Below are positions 44,272-52,876 of a stretch of 64,000 nucleotides of DNA, piece by piece. Position numbers and translations under genes: made by a program. The DNA comes from SG8-30 sp963710135 (GTDB taxonomy: Bacteria; Pseudomonadota; Gammaproteobacteria; Steroidobacterales; Steroidobacteraceae), in the NCBI GenBank assembly GCA_963710135.1, contig CAVPYY010000006.1:1240001-1304000 (forward strand), given 5' to 3'. The first letter of the stretch is position 1, and each line of letters begins with the position of its first letter. The notes under the pieces were generated by a model. The model was not told the DNA's origin. It ran no database searches and was given only the letters and a program-made list of their open reading frames with translations.

Positions 44272-46269
44272 CTACCGGGCGGCCACCGCCAGCGCGGTCA
44301 AGGCGGGCACAGGGCCGATCAGCCGCCCGGCCGACACCACGAGCCCGGTGGTGGCCCCGGTGATTTCCATCACCGGGCCATCGGGCAGCAGGCCCTGCAC
44401 ATCGATACCACCAGACAGCGCAGCGAGTTCCACGTCTGCCGGGCCGTTGTTGAGCACGGTGATCACGCTGCGCTCGCCGGTCATGGTCCGCGCGAAGGCG
44501 AAGACGTCGGGATCCACCCCGGCGGCCCACTGCACCACCGTCAGCACCGGTTGCGTCGTGCTCTGCGCATTCAGTTCGAAGCCATAGCACCCGGCGGCGG
44601 CAATCGACATCCGGCTGTTGCTGCCCGCACCGGACGCGCTCGACAGGGTGATGGGCACTCCCACGAGCGTCGTCTGGCCGACATTCGCAAACTCGGGCGA
44701 CCAGTCGGCCGCCGCGACCTTGAACTGGTGCTGCCCGGCCGGCAGCTCGACCGCCGCCTGGTAGCGTCGGCCACCCTGGTTGACGAAGGACTGGCTGGCG
44801 GGCGGCGGATTGGCCCAGCCATCGAAGCTGCCGCGCACGAACAGCGTATCCCCGAAGTCCGCGGCAGGATCGAGGCCGGAGGGCGCCACCGCACAGGAGA
44901 CTCCCGGTGCGGCCAGCGTGCGCTGCGCGCCGCGCCGCAATGCCGGATAGCCGCGGCGGGCCTCGGCGAGGACAGCCAGGCGCTCGTCGAAGGCCGAGGC
45001 CGCGAGGCGCGAAAAGTCCATGTCCTCGCGGCTCGAGGCACCGAGCGGCTTGTCGTAGGAATCGCCCTGGCCGCGCATGCCGATCTCGGTGCCGTAGTAG
45101 ACGACCGGAATGCCGCGCGCGGTATAAATGAGCGTGAGCGCCATGTCGAGGCGGCGATCGGCCTCGGCTGGCGACATGCCTGCCGCCTCGGCCTCCGACG
45201 TGAAACGCCAGACGTCGTGGTTGTCGATGAAGGTGGCGAGCCGCGTCGGGTCGTCGTAGACATTGTCCTGGGCGAAAACGTCCGCCATGCGGCGCACGCT
45301 GCCACCGCGTGCCAGGCTGTCGGTGATGGCGAACTTCAGCGGGAAGTCGAACACCGACGGCGAGCCAACCGTATCGAGATAGTGCGCGATGCGCGCGACG
45401 CTGCCGTCGAACACTTCTCCCACCGTCCACACGTCGGCCGCGGCGGCAGGACTGCCGGCGGCGAAGTACTCGGACCAGAACGTGTCGCCGACGTGCTTCA
45501 TGGTGTCCATGCGAAAGCCGTCGACCGACACGTTGTCGCGCAGAAAGCGGATGCTCTCCAAAAGGTAGTCGGTGACCGGGCGCAACTCCTGGCGGAAATC
45601 CGGCAGGCCGGCCAGGCAGCCCGTGACCTCATCGCTGCCGCACTGGCTGCCGGTCCTGAACCAGCTGGGATTTTGTGACAACAGGCGCGAGCCCGGCCCG
45701 GCGTGATTCACCACCACGTCGATCACCAGCCGGATGCCCGCCGCGTCGGCGGCTTCGCCAAGCGCGCGCAGTGCAGCGAGGTCGCCGAAATGCGGCTCGA
45801 AGCGCCCGAAATCGTCGGCCCAGTAGCCGTGGAAGCCGACGAACGGCCGGCCGGAGTTGATCCCGCCACCGTTGCCGGGCGGCGCCACCTGGCGCACCAC
45901 CGGGGAGATCCAGATCGCCGTGAAACCCATCGACTGGAAATAGCCTTCCTCGATCTTGCGGCGGATGCCGTCGAAATCCCCGCCGTGCCAGCCGATGGGA
46001 TTCGTCGGGTCGAGCGTGTCGCCGGCGCGGTCACGATCGCCGTTGTCATTCGCGGCATTGCCGTTCGCGAACCGGTCGGTCAGCAGCTGGTAGACGACCT
46101 CGTCGCGAAAGTCGGCGGTGGACTGTGCCGGCGGGGGCGGCGGCGCGGGCGGCGTCACCGGCGGCGCGCCAGGAGACGTCCCTCCCCCACCGCCGCAGCC
46201 GCACAAGGCGGTGCCGGCAATGGCGACGGCGAACAGGACGGCACTGGGCCTGGCGGCCACAAAACTCAC
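44272..46269 (-). CDS. Secreted GH13 alpha-amylase-type lipoprotein with an inserted beta domain
   Basis: 665 residues. The lipoprotein signal (GTALCGC) and a Pro-rich linker lead to a GH13 barrel. The four conserved regions are visible: DVVVNH (about 184-189), GFRMDTMKH with nucleophile Asp255, GEVFDG with acid/base Glu285, and FIDNHD with Asp352. A beta-sandwich module (GDTLFVRGSFDGWANPPPA, about 465-565), similar to X25/CBM-like domains of pullulanases, is inserted before the C-terminal domain. It would act on starch or glycogen outside the cytoplasm. A calcium-binding NDNGDRDRAGD loop lies near the start. Confidence 0.88.
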   Translation of the reverse strand: MSFVAARPSAVLFAVAIAGTALCGCGGGGGTSPGAPPVTPPAPPPPPAQSTADFRDEVVYQLLTDRFANGNAANDNGDRDRAGDTLDPTNPIGWHGGDFDGIRRKIEEGYFQSMGFTAIWISPVVRQVAPPGNGGGINSGRPFVGFHGYWADDFGRFEPHFGDLAALRALGEAADAAGIRLVIDVVVNHAGPGSRLLSQNPSWFRTGSQCGSDEVTGCLAGLPDFRQELRPVTDYLLESIRFLRDNVSVDGFRMDTMKHVGDTFWSEYFAAGSPAAAADVWTVGEVFDGSVARIAHYLDTVGSPSVFDFPLKFAITDSLARGGSVRRMADVFAQDNVYDDPTRLATFIDNHDVWRFTSEAEAAGMSPAEADRRLDMALTLIYTARGIPVVYYGTEIGMRGQGDSYDKPLGASSREDMDFSRLAASAFDERLAVLAEARRGYPALRRGAQRTLAAPGVSCAVAPSGLDPAADFGDTLFVRGSFDGWANPPPASQSFVNQGGRRYQAAVELPAGQHQFKVAAADWSPEFANVGQTTLVGVPITLSSASGAGSNSRMSIAAAGCYGFELNAQSTTQPVLTVVQWAAGVDPDVFAFARTMTGERSVITVLNNGPADVELAALSGGIDVQGLLPDGPVMEITGATTGLVVSAGRLIGPVPALTALAVAAR

Positions 46270-46355
46270 GGGCTAGAGCTCCCCGGTCAAGAACGATGCC
46301 ATGCACTGTAACGGCAGAAGGTCCGCCGTGGTACCGGAAGCGAGTGCTGTCCAGG

Positions 46356-46964
46356 TCAATGCCCGCCGCGCACCCTGATGCCGGCGTCAGCCAGCGCTTC
46401 GGCGAGCTGCGCCTCGATCCGCAACGCCTCGGCGCGGGCGATCCATTGCAGGTGCATGACGGGCCCGGTCAGCAGCTCCAGGCCGCGCTTCAAGACACTG
46501 CCCGCGGCACGGATGCCGGCCTTGTGCTGGTCGAAGCGCAGCGCTGGCGCGTGCCGGGTCATGCCGACGTAGACGCCGTGCGGATCGCCGGCCCGATCGG
46601 CGTAGTCGAGCAGCACCAGGTAGACGTGGGTGCGGCCTGACGACGGCGTCGGGATCCGCGCGGCGACCTCGTACGCCACCGGCAGCCACTGCACGTGGCG
46701 CATCGGCAGCCAGTCCGGAACGGCTTCTGAGGCGCGCTCCCAGAGGCGATCGAGCGCCGCGTTGACGTTCATCGGTGGCTCGCCACGCATCCACAGCTCG
46801 TGCACGCAGTGCGCGCCAAGCGTGCCATCGGCGGTCGCGAGCGCGTCGTTCAACGCGTCCAGCAGCTCGTCCCGCGCGAAGCCGCCCAGAGGACGGAGCG
46901 CGGGCCGGGCGGACTTGTGCCCGATCGCGTCCGCGAGCCTGCTCAGGTCTCGTTCGTGTGCCAC
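46356..46964 (-). CDS. GIY-YIG-like nuclease-domain protein
   Basis: About 202 residues. The C-terminal half has HVYLVLLDYADRAGDPHGVYVGMTR, then RFDQHKAG, the pattern of a GIY-YIG-superfamily core (two Tyr-containing strands, an Arg and later a Glu in IEAQLAEAL). The N-terminal half is helical and unfamiliar. The start is uncertain: two GTG codons near 46964 are possible, and the region overlaps the end of the upstream SnoaL-like gene by about 20 bases. Confidence 0.6.
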   Translation of the reverse strand: MAHERDLSRLADAIGHKSARPALRPLGGFARDELLDALNDALATADGTLGAHCVHELWMRGEPPMNVNAALDRLWERASEAVPDWLPMRHVQWLPVAYEVAARIPTPSSGRTHVYLVLLDYADRAGDPHGVYVGMTRHAPALRFDQHKAGIRAAGSVLKRGLELLTGPVMHLQWIARAEALRIEAQLAEALADAGIRVRGGH

Positions 46965-47311
46965 CACTCGCGAAACTCGGTGCAAAGCCCCTGCCCGTCT
47001 AGCATGACCTGCATGATGCCATCGAGAATCACGTGCTGACCGGTCGTCACCTTGGTGAAGGTGCAACGCCAGTGGGCGAGACCGGACGAGGCGTCCGCCG
47101 CCAGGACCTCGGAGGTAAAGCGGATGTTGGACTGGGCGGAGACCGCGCTCCTGAAAATGCCAGCGATCTCGTCCCGGCCGAGCAGCGGATCCTCCAGCGG
47201 CGACCAGTGATAGGGGGCGTCGTCGACGAACAGCGCCACGAAGGCGGGCACGTCGCGCGTTTCCCAGGCACGCCCGTAGTCAGCCATCCAGCGCTCCAGC
47301 GCAGACGCCAT
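46943..47311 (-). CDS. SnoaL-like/NTF2-fold protein
   Basis: 122 residues with the cone-shaped NTF2 fold: helices MADYGRAWETRDVPAFVALFVDDAPYHWSP, then strands around VLAADASSGLAHWRCTFTKV and HVILDGIMQVMLDGQGLCTEFREWWH. Family members are isomerases, cyclases or ligand binders; no activity can be set. The ATG at 47311 has a strong AGAGGGGGG site upstream. Confidence 0.8.
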   Translation of the reverse strand: MASALERWMADYGRAWETRDVPAFVALFVDDAPYHWSPLEDPLLGRDEIAGIFRSAVSAQSNIRFTSEVLAADASSGLAHWRCTFTKVTTGQHVILDGIMQVMLDGQGLCTEFREWWHTNET

Positions 47312-47443
47312 ACGGCCCCCCTCTTGGCGCAACGGCGCGCTCCCCTGCGGAAGCGGCCTGGCTGCGGACGCAGCCGGCCTCTTTGCGACTAGCTTGCGAC
47401 AGCGCTGCTCGCAGCGCAAGCAGCCAGGCAGACCTGCAAACGA

Positions 47444-48394
47444 CTACGTCGAGACCGGCATCCGCGCCGGCGCCGAGCGACGTCCCTTCCCGCCGCGCTT
47501 GCTGCTCGCGAAGAATTCCAGACAGTGCTGGTAGAAGGCCTCGGTCAGCGGCGTGCTCGACACCTCGGCCGACGTCATGAAGACGTACTCCTGCAGGATC
47601 CGCGGGCGGAAGAGCCGGCACTCGATGCCGTAGCGCTGGTAGTTGGCCGCAAGCAGTTCATTGACGATCGCAATTCCCAGACCCTGGCCGGCGAACGCAC
47701 AGGCGGCACCGACATTGTGGCTCTCGAGCCGGACCTCCGGGCGCACCCCGGCGGTTCGAAATGCCTCTTCTATTCGCAGCCGGGTCTCGCCGCCCTGCCC
47801 GATGAGTATCAGCGGCTGGTCTCGCAGATCCTGCGGACCAATGACCTTGCGGGCCAGCAGCGGATGCCCCTTCCTGATCGCGCACATGGTCTCGGTGGCT
47901 ATGAGCGGCCGGCAGCGTATCCGCGGATTGTCGATCGGCAGCTTGCCGAAGCCACAATCGGCCGTCCGGGTCGAGATCAGGTTCATGGTCGTCGGCCGCG
48001 TGCGCGAGTCGATGGACAGTTTGACGTTTGGCCGCTCCGACACGAACTGGGTAATGGGCGCGACCAGCGGACCCTCGGCGAAGCTCGGCGGCGCGACCAC
48101 CCTGAGCCGGCCGACCTGCAGGTTATTGATGTCGTCGGCAAGCGCAGTCACGCGCTCCAGCCCCTTGAACGCCAGGTCCACTTCCTCAAACAGCAGAATG
48201 GCCTGTGGCGTTGCCACAAGGCGCCCCTTCTCCCGGTGGAAGACCGGGAAGCCGATCTCCCGCTCCAGCTGGCCGAGCAAACGGCTGACCGCAGGCTGAC
48301 TGAGACCGAGCGCGCGACCCGCCGCGGTGGCCGACCCGAGCCGCATGATCTCGCGAAAGCTCTCGAGACTCTTCAGGTTGAGTTTCACCGGCAC
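47444..48394 (-). CDS. LysR-type transcriptional regulator
   Basis: 316 residues with an N-terminal winged helix (LNLKSLESFREIMRLGSATAAGRALGLSQPAVSRLLGQLEREIG) and a periplasmic-binding-like effector domain (PPSFAEGPLVAP, LIGQGG, GLGIAIVNELLA). It follows the TonB receptor gene on the same strand and most likely controls it and the divergent CapA gene through the dyad at 51335-51359 (inference). Confidence 0.88.
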   Translation of the reverse strand: MPVKLNLKSLESFREIMRLGSATAAGRALGLSQPAVSRLLGQLEREIGFPVFHREKGRLVATPQAILLFEEVDLAFKGLERVTALADDINNLQVGRLRVVAPPSFAEGPLVAPITQFVSERPNVKLSIDSRTRPTTMNLISTRTADCGFGKLPIDNPRIRCRPLIATETMCAIRKGHPLLARKVIGPQDLRDQPLILIGQGGETRLRIEEAFRTAGVRPEVRLESHNVGAACAFAGQGLGIAIVNELLAANYQRYGIECRLFRPRILQEYVFMTSAEVSSTPLTEAFYQHCLEFFASSKRGGKGRRSAPARMPVST

Positions 48395-48499
48395 GCCCCG
48401 TGTCGAAGATCCTGGTCCACGGGTGACGGTAGCCGAGCGGGATGCGCTGACGCAAACGGGAAAGCCCGGCCGGCGGTGGCTGCCGGCCGGGCTGAGCGC

Positions 48500-51217
48500 T
48501 CAGAACCTTGTCTTGACCCTCAGGTAGCCGAAGGCGCCACGGGGGTTGTAGGTGTTGATATCGAAGTTGATGTTGGTATTGACGAGCGACACCGGCGGCA
48601 TCTCGTCGAAAAGGTTCTCGATGCCGAGCGTGAAGGTCGTCTTCCAGGCCTCCACCTCGTAGGCCGCCCAGACGTCGTGGTAGAGGCGGGACGGGATGTC
48701 GCCCGACGTCTCCGGGACCGGTCCCTCGTTCGTCGTGCCCTGATAGCGCATGGTCCAATTCGCAGCCCAGCGGTCACGCGCCCAGTTGACGCTGGCATTA
48801 CCCCTGACGCGCGGGTACGCCTCGCGGAACAGCGACTTGCCGGTGCGGTTGTCGACGCGGATCGAACCGTCTTCGTTGGTGAAGTAGTAGATCAGGCTGT
48901 CGAGATAGCTCACGTCGAGCATGAACCGGAACCTGCCCGCCGAACTGGTGCGGAGATCGTAGCGCACGACGGTGTCGACTCCCTTGGTCTCGATCCGGTC
49001 GAGGTTGATCGGACCGTCGATCAGCCGGACGATCTCGCCCTGGGTGCCGCGCGTCACGAATTCGCAGCGCTGGCCGGTGTTGGCGCACAGGTTCAGCAAC
49101 CGCTGCGAGCCGAAACTCGAGATCGCGTCCTGGATCTCGATGTCATACCAGTCCATAGAGATCGAGAAGCCGTCGAGCGCCGAGGGCGTGTACACGAAAC
49201 CGTAGCTCAGGTTGTCCGAGGTCTCCGGCTGCAGGTCGGGGTTGCCGCCGACCAGCGAGCGGACGGTCGTGCCGCCGAAATCCGCCTGGTCATAGGTGGC
49301 CGGCACTCCGGCACATCCGGGCAGGCCCGCGCCACCGCCGCTGCAGGGATCCACGGCCGGGAGATTGGTTTCCCGCAGTCCGGAGAAGAGTTCGTTGATG
49401 GACGGCGCGCGGAAACCTTCCGCCACGGTGCCACGGATCAGCAGGTCCTGCACCGGTCGCCAGGCCAGCCCGAACTTGCTGTTGGTCGTGTCACCGAAGG
49501 TGCTGTAGTCGGAGTACCGAACGGCGGCATCCACCTCCAGGCTCTGGAAGAAAGCCTTGTCCGTGACCAGCGGGATGCTCAGCTCCAGATAGGCCTCCCA
49601 CAGGTCGTAGCTGGCATCGGTCGGGTCGCGCGGCGCCGAAGTCGTCCGCCGGTTGTTCTGGTACACCGGGTCGGAGTTGATGATTTCGTCCGGACGATCG
49701 TAGCCCTCCTCCTTGCGGTACTCGACACCCGATGCGAAGGCGAGTGACCCGGCCGGCAACTCGTACAGGTCGCCCGTCAGGTTGGCGACGAAGTCGCTCT
49801 GCCGGGTACCATTCTCGTCGCGCCCGGTGAAGTTGATGTAGTCGATCATCTCGTCTGTGATCGTGCCGAAAATGTTGATCGGCGTGCAGTTGTTGGCGGC
49901 ACACCGGTCGTTCGGGCCGATACCGAGCGCGAGCGCATCGCGGTCCACCTGATTTCGCGAAATCCACACCGCGTCGTTCTTGGCGTAGGAATAGAACGTG
50001 TCCCAGCCCCAGCCGTTCGCGAAGTTCCCCTCCAGCCCGACGGCGACCCGCAGCGTATCGACGTCCTGCTCGTTGTAGCGGAAGTCGTTCTCCACCAGCA
50101 CGCGGTTGATGTCGAGCGAGGAACCGCTGAACTGCACGCCAAACGGATTGAAGGGATGATCCGCCGGTATGACGAAGCCCTCCGTACCGCGCAGGGTCGG
50201 CGTGACCGGTGCGAACCGCTGGTCCGACTTGCGGTTGTTGTACAGACCCTCCAGGACGAGCTCGGTGTCGCCACCGACACCAATACGGGCCTGGCCATAC
50301 AGCCCTGCCAGTTCGAGCGGCCCGGTCAGGTACTGCCCCGTCTGCCCGTTGTAGCGATCGTCCGGATCTACAAACGGGCGGAAGTCCGCTGCACTGTCGC
50401 CGGTTGCGCTGTCGATGCGCGTGAAGCGCGCGCCGCTGAACTGGCCGCCGCCGCGGAATCGGCCGCGCTCGGTGCTGGTCGACAGACCATTCAGCGGCAC
50501 GCGCGAAAAGCTGCGGTCCTCGACATAGATGGGATCGGAATTGGAGTAGTTGCCCGAGAGCATGACCGATCCCCAGTCGGCCGCCTTGCCCCACAGAAGG
50601 TCGGCGTTCATCGTCTCGCCGTCGCTGCGCGAGGTGGAACCGAGGTAGGCGCGGGCCTCGAGGCCGTCGAAGCGCTTGAAGGTGATGATGTTCATCACCC
50701 CGGCGATGGCGTCAGCACCGTAGATGGCGGTGGCGCCGTCCTTGAGCACCTCGACACGCTCCGCCGCGACCATCGGGATGGTGTTCATGTCGACGAAGTC
50801 GCGGAAGCCGCGAGTGCCGGCGCCATTGACCCAGCGACGGCCGTTCACCAGGACGAGGTTGCGGTTAGCCCCGAGATTGCGGAGGTTCAGGCTCGAGCTT
50901 CCGTGACTGACGCCGGCCGTTCCGTTCGAATTGAGACTGGATCCGACCGACGGCAGCTCCTGCAGCAGCTCCCCGATGGAGACGATGCCGCTCGACTCGA
51001 TGTCGCCCAGGTCCATGGTAAAGACCGGGCTCATCGACGTTTCATCCTTGCGTCGGATGCGACTGCCGGTGACCACGATCTCTGCGATTTCCGCCGGCGC
51101 CGCGGCGACCTGTTGGGCCTCGGCAGTCGCCGGGACTGCGGCGCCGTACAGGACCAGACACACCGCTGCGGCGAGACCGCCGCCGGCCATGCTCGACCGG
51201 GAATTAACAATTCTCAT
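48500..51217 (-). CDS. TonB-dependent receptor
   Basis: 905 residues. A signal peptide ending in TAEAQ and a TonB box (AEIVVTGSRIRR, about 45-56) precede the plug (LQELPSVGSSLNSNG, NLVLVNGRRWV, RVEVLKDGATAIYGADAIAGVMNII), which is typical of the gammaproteobacterial GSRIRR group. The barrel follows to a C-terminal TRF. The ATG at 51217 has a perfect GGGGAGG 5 bases upstream. Substrates of this group include peptides, siderophores and oligosaccharides; none can be named here. The gene is flanked by lysR downstream and a divergent capA. Confidence 0.9.
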   Translation of the reverse strand: MRIVNSRSSMAGGGLAAAVCLVLYGAAVPATAEAQQVAAAPAEIAEIVVTGSRIRRKDETSMSPVFTMDLGDIESSGIVSIGELLQELPSVGSSLNSNGTAGVSHGSSSLNLRNLGANRNLVLVNGRRWVNGAGTRGFRDFVDMNTIPMVAAERVEVLKDGATAIYGADAIAGVMNIITFKRFDGLEARAYLGSTSRSDGETMNADLLWGKAADWGSVMLSGNYSNSDPIYVEDRSFSRVPLNGLSTSTERGRFRGGGQFSGARFTRIDSATGDSAADFRPFVDPDDRYNGQTGQYLTGPLELAGLYGQARIGVGGDTELVLEGLYNNRKSDQRFAPVTPTLRGTEGFVIPADHPFNPFGVQFSGSSLDINRVLVENDFRYNEQDVDTLRVAVGLEGNFANGWGWDTFYSYAKNDAVWISRNQVDRDALALGIGPNDRCAANNCTPINIFGTITDEMIDYINFTGRDENGTRQSDFVANLTGDLYELPAGSLAFASGVEYRKEEGYDRPDEIINSDPVYQNNRRTTSAPRDPTDASYDLWEAYLELSIPLVTDKAFFQSLEVDAAVRYSDYSTFGDTTNSKFGLAWRPVQDLLIRGTVAEGFRAPSINELFSGLRETNLPAVDPCSGGGAGLPGCAGVPATYDQADFGGTTVRSLVGGNPDLQPETSDNLSYGFVYTPSALDGFSISMDWYDIEIQDAISSFGSQRLLNLCANTGQRCEFVTRGTQGEIVRLIDGPINLDRIETKGVDTVVRYDLRTSSAGRFRFMLDVSYLDSLIYYFTNEDGSIRVDNRTGKSLFREAYPRVRGNASVNWARDRWAANWTMRYQGTTNEGPVPETSGDIPSRLYHDVWAAYEVEAWKTTFTLGIENLFDEMPPVSLVNTNINFDINTYNPRGAFGYLRVKTRF

Positions 51218-51302
51218 GAAGCCTCCCCCGACACCGACGTTCTGAATTGACCCGCGGGCGGCGCACACCGAGCTCCCGCCGTGTCCCGTGATACCGCGGT
51301 CG

Positions 51303-51331
51303 AGAGTAGGTAGCGTGCCAGCGATACGCAA
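51303..51331 (-). promoter_or_regulatory. Putative sigma-70 promoter of the TonB receptor
   Basis: On the minus strand TTGCGT (complement of 51326-51331) and TACTCT (complement of 51303-51308) are spaced by 17 bp. The start would be around 51296, giving a leader of about 80 nt. The dyad at 51335-51359 lies directly upstream of the -35 box, where a LysR activator would bind. Confidence 0.55.
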
Positions 51332-51334
51332 TCT

Positions 51335-51359
51335 CATGAGCCGCACAAATGACCTCATG
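51335..51359. promoter_or_regulatory. Dyad CATGAG-N13-CTCATG, candidate LysR operator
   Basis: CATGAG (51335-51340) and CTCATG (51354-51359) are inverted repeats around a 13-base centre. The first arm is itself part of the palindrome CTCATGAG. It lies upstream of the TonB-receptor promoter, in the divergent region with capA, and a LysR gene sits next to the receptor. LysR sites are interrupted dyads of this general form. Confidence 0.5.
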
Positions 51360-51501
51360 CGCCGCGGGCATGCCCCGCGCATTGCGCCCATCGCGTTCCG
51401 CAGCGAGCGGTTGTCGAGCGACATTGCGGTATGTCAGAGTCATCGACGCCGGCACGCCTTGCGGCACGCCGCGCAGCGATCACGCAACACCAGGAGTCTC
51501 C

Positions 51502-52674
51502 ATGTGTGCACACACAGCATCTAGCCGGGCGGCGCTCTGGTTGCTGGTCGCCGCGAGCATGATCGCCCCGGCGCAGGGCGCGGATAACGCCGGCAAGGCC
51601 GGGCCCGCGGAGATTCGCGTCAAGCTGGTTGGCCAGGCGCTGATCAAGCGAGACCTCAGGCCGGTGGTTCCCGATTCAGTAGCGCAGGCCCGCGAGTATC
51701 TCGCCGGAGCCGACGTGGTCTTCACCAACCTGGAGGGAACCATTGCTCCGCCCGGCGCAGCGGTCACGCCGCGCTCGCCGACCGCTGCCTACGGGCCGAT
51801 CGAGTTGCTCGATTGCCTGAAGGACATGGGCTTCAACATGTTGTCCCTCGCAAACAACCATGCGTGGGATCTGCAGGCGCCTGGAATAGCGAGCACGCGA
51901 ACTGCCGTAGCGGAAAAGGGCTTCGCCATGGCGGGCACCGGCGGGAACGTGGCCGAAGCGGCCGCCCCGGGCTATCTCGACACAGCGGCGGGACGCGTCG
52001 CACTCGTTGCCATGGCATCGGGATCGGTACAGCTCACCCCGGAGACCTGGGCCGGGCCGGAGAAGCCCGGCGTTAACTTCCTGCAGCTCCGTGACGACGG
52101 CACGCTGGACGTCGAGCAGAAGGACCGGATCCTCGGCGCGGTGCGCGAAGCCGCCAGCAAGGCGACGCTGGTCGTGGTCTATCACCACAACCATTATTGG
52201 GGTGAGCGCACCGGCATGGACGGGCCGCCCGGACGGGATCGTCGCGTCAATCGCTTCGACACCCCCGCGTGGATGGAAGACTGGGCGCACGAAATCATCG
52301 ACGCCGGCGCAAACATCTATGTCGTGCACGGCAATCCCGCGCTGCACGGGGTCGAAATCTACAAGGGCCGCCTGATTCTCTACGGACTGGGCAACTACAT
52401 CTTCCAGACCGGGAACAGCCTGGATCGATACGGTCCGCTGGCCTGGCACAGCGCCGCGGTCGACTCGCAATTCGTCGAAGGCCGATTGACGGGGCTGCGC
52501 TTCACGCCACTGACGCTGGCGATGGACGGCGCAGCGCGCGGTGCGCCCTACCTGGCACAGGGCGGGGAAGCCACGGCCATTCTCAGCCGGCTCGCAGCAG
52601 TTTCCGGCCGCTACGGCACGCAGATGCGCATTGAAGGCGACACCGCGGAGGTCATTCTCGAACCGGTTCAGTAG
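51502..52674 (+). CDS. CapA-family phosphodiesterase-like protein
   Basis: 390 residues with a signal peptide ending in APAQGAD. The metallophosphatase-like CapA fold is recognised by DVVFTNLEGTIAPPG, LLSLANNHAWD, VVVYHHNHYWGE and VVHGNPALHGVEIYKGRLILYGLGNYIFQ. Proteins of this group are linked to poly-gamma-glutamate or to cleavage of other polymers. Divergence from the TonB receptor and the shared regulatory region suggest it processes the imported or surface substrate. AGGAG lies 6 bases upstream of the start. Confidence 0.85.
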   Translation: MCAHTASSRAALWLLVAASMIAPAQGADNAGKAGPAEIRVKLVGQALIKRDLRPVVPDSVAQAREYLAGADVVFTNLEGTIAPPGAAVTPRSPTAAYGPIELLDCLKDMGFNMLSLANNHAWDLQAPGIASTRTAVAEKGFAMAGTGGNVAEAAAPGYLDTAAGRVALVAMASGSVQLTPETWAGPEKPGVNFLQLRDDGTLDVEQKDRILGAVREAASKATLVVVYHHNHYWGERTGMDGPPGRDRRVNRFDTPAWMEDWAHEIIDAGANIYVVHGNPALHGVEIYKGRLILYGLGNYIFQTGNSLDRYGPLAWHSAAVDSQFVEGRLTGLRFTPLTLAMDGAARGAPYLAQGGEATAILSRLAAVSGRYGTQMRIEGDTAEVILEPVQ

Positions 52675-52688
52675 TCGATGGGAAGCAA

Positions 52689-52787
52689 TCAGGGCATCGC
52701 GAGCGCCCACAGCAGCCAGAGCACGCCGAAGCCGATGGCTGCGGCTTCGATGAGTTCGCCGAACCGTTCCAGACTGAGCGATTGCAT
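52689..52787 (-). CDS. 32-residue single-pass membrane microprotein
   Basis: A short frame, MQSLSLERFGELIEAAAIGF, then a hydrophobic segment GVLWLLWALAMP and stop. An AGGAGT ribosome-binding site lies about 6 bases upstream of the ATG. One membrane helix with an acidic N-terminal amphipathic part is predicted. It lies between capA (convergent) and the FrhB-like gene. Unknown family. Confidence 0.5.
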   Translation of the reverse strand: MQSLSLERFGELIEAAAIGFGVLWLLWALAMP

Positions 52788-52876
52788 GCCGCCACTCCTG
52801 ATCACCTGAAGTGCGATCAGGCTAGCGGCGCCACTGGCTCAACCGGTGACCCACCTCGGCCAGGACATCGCGGGGG

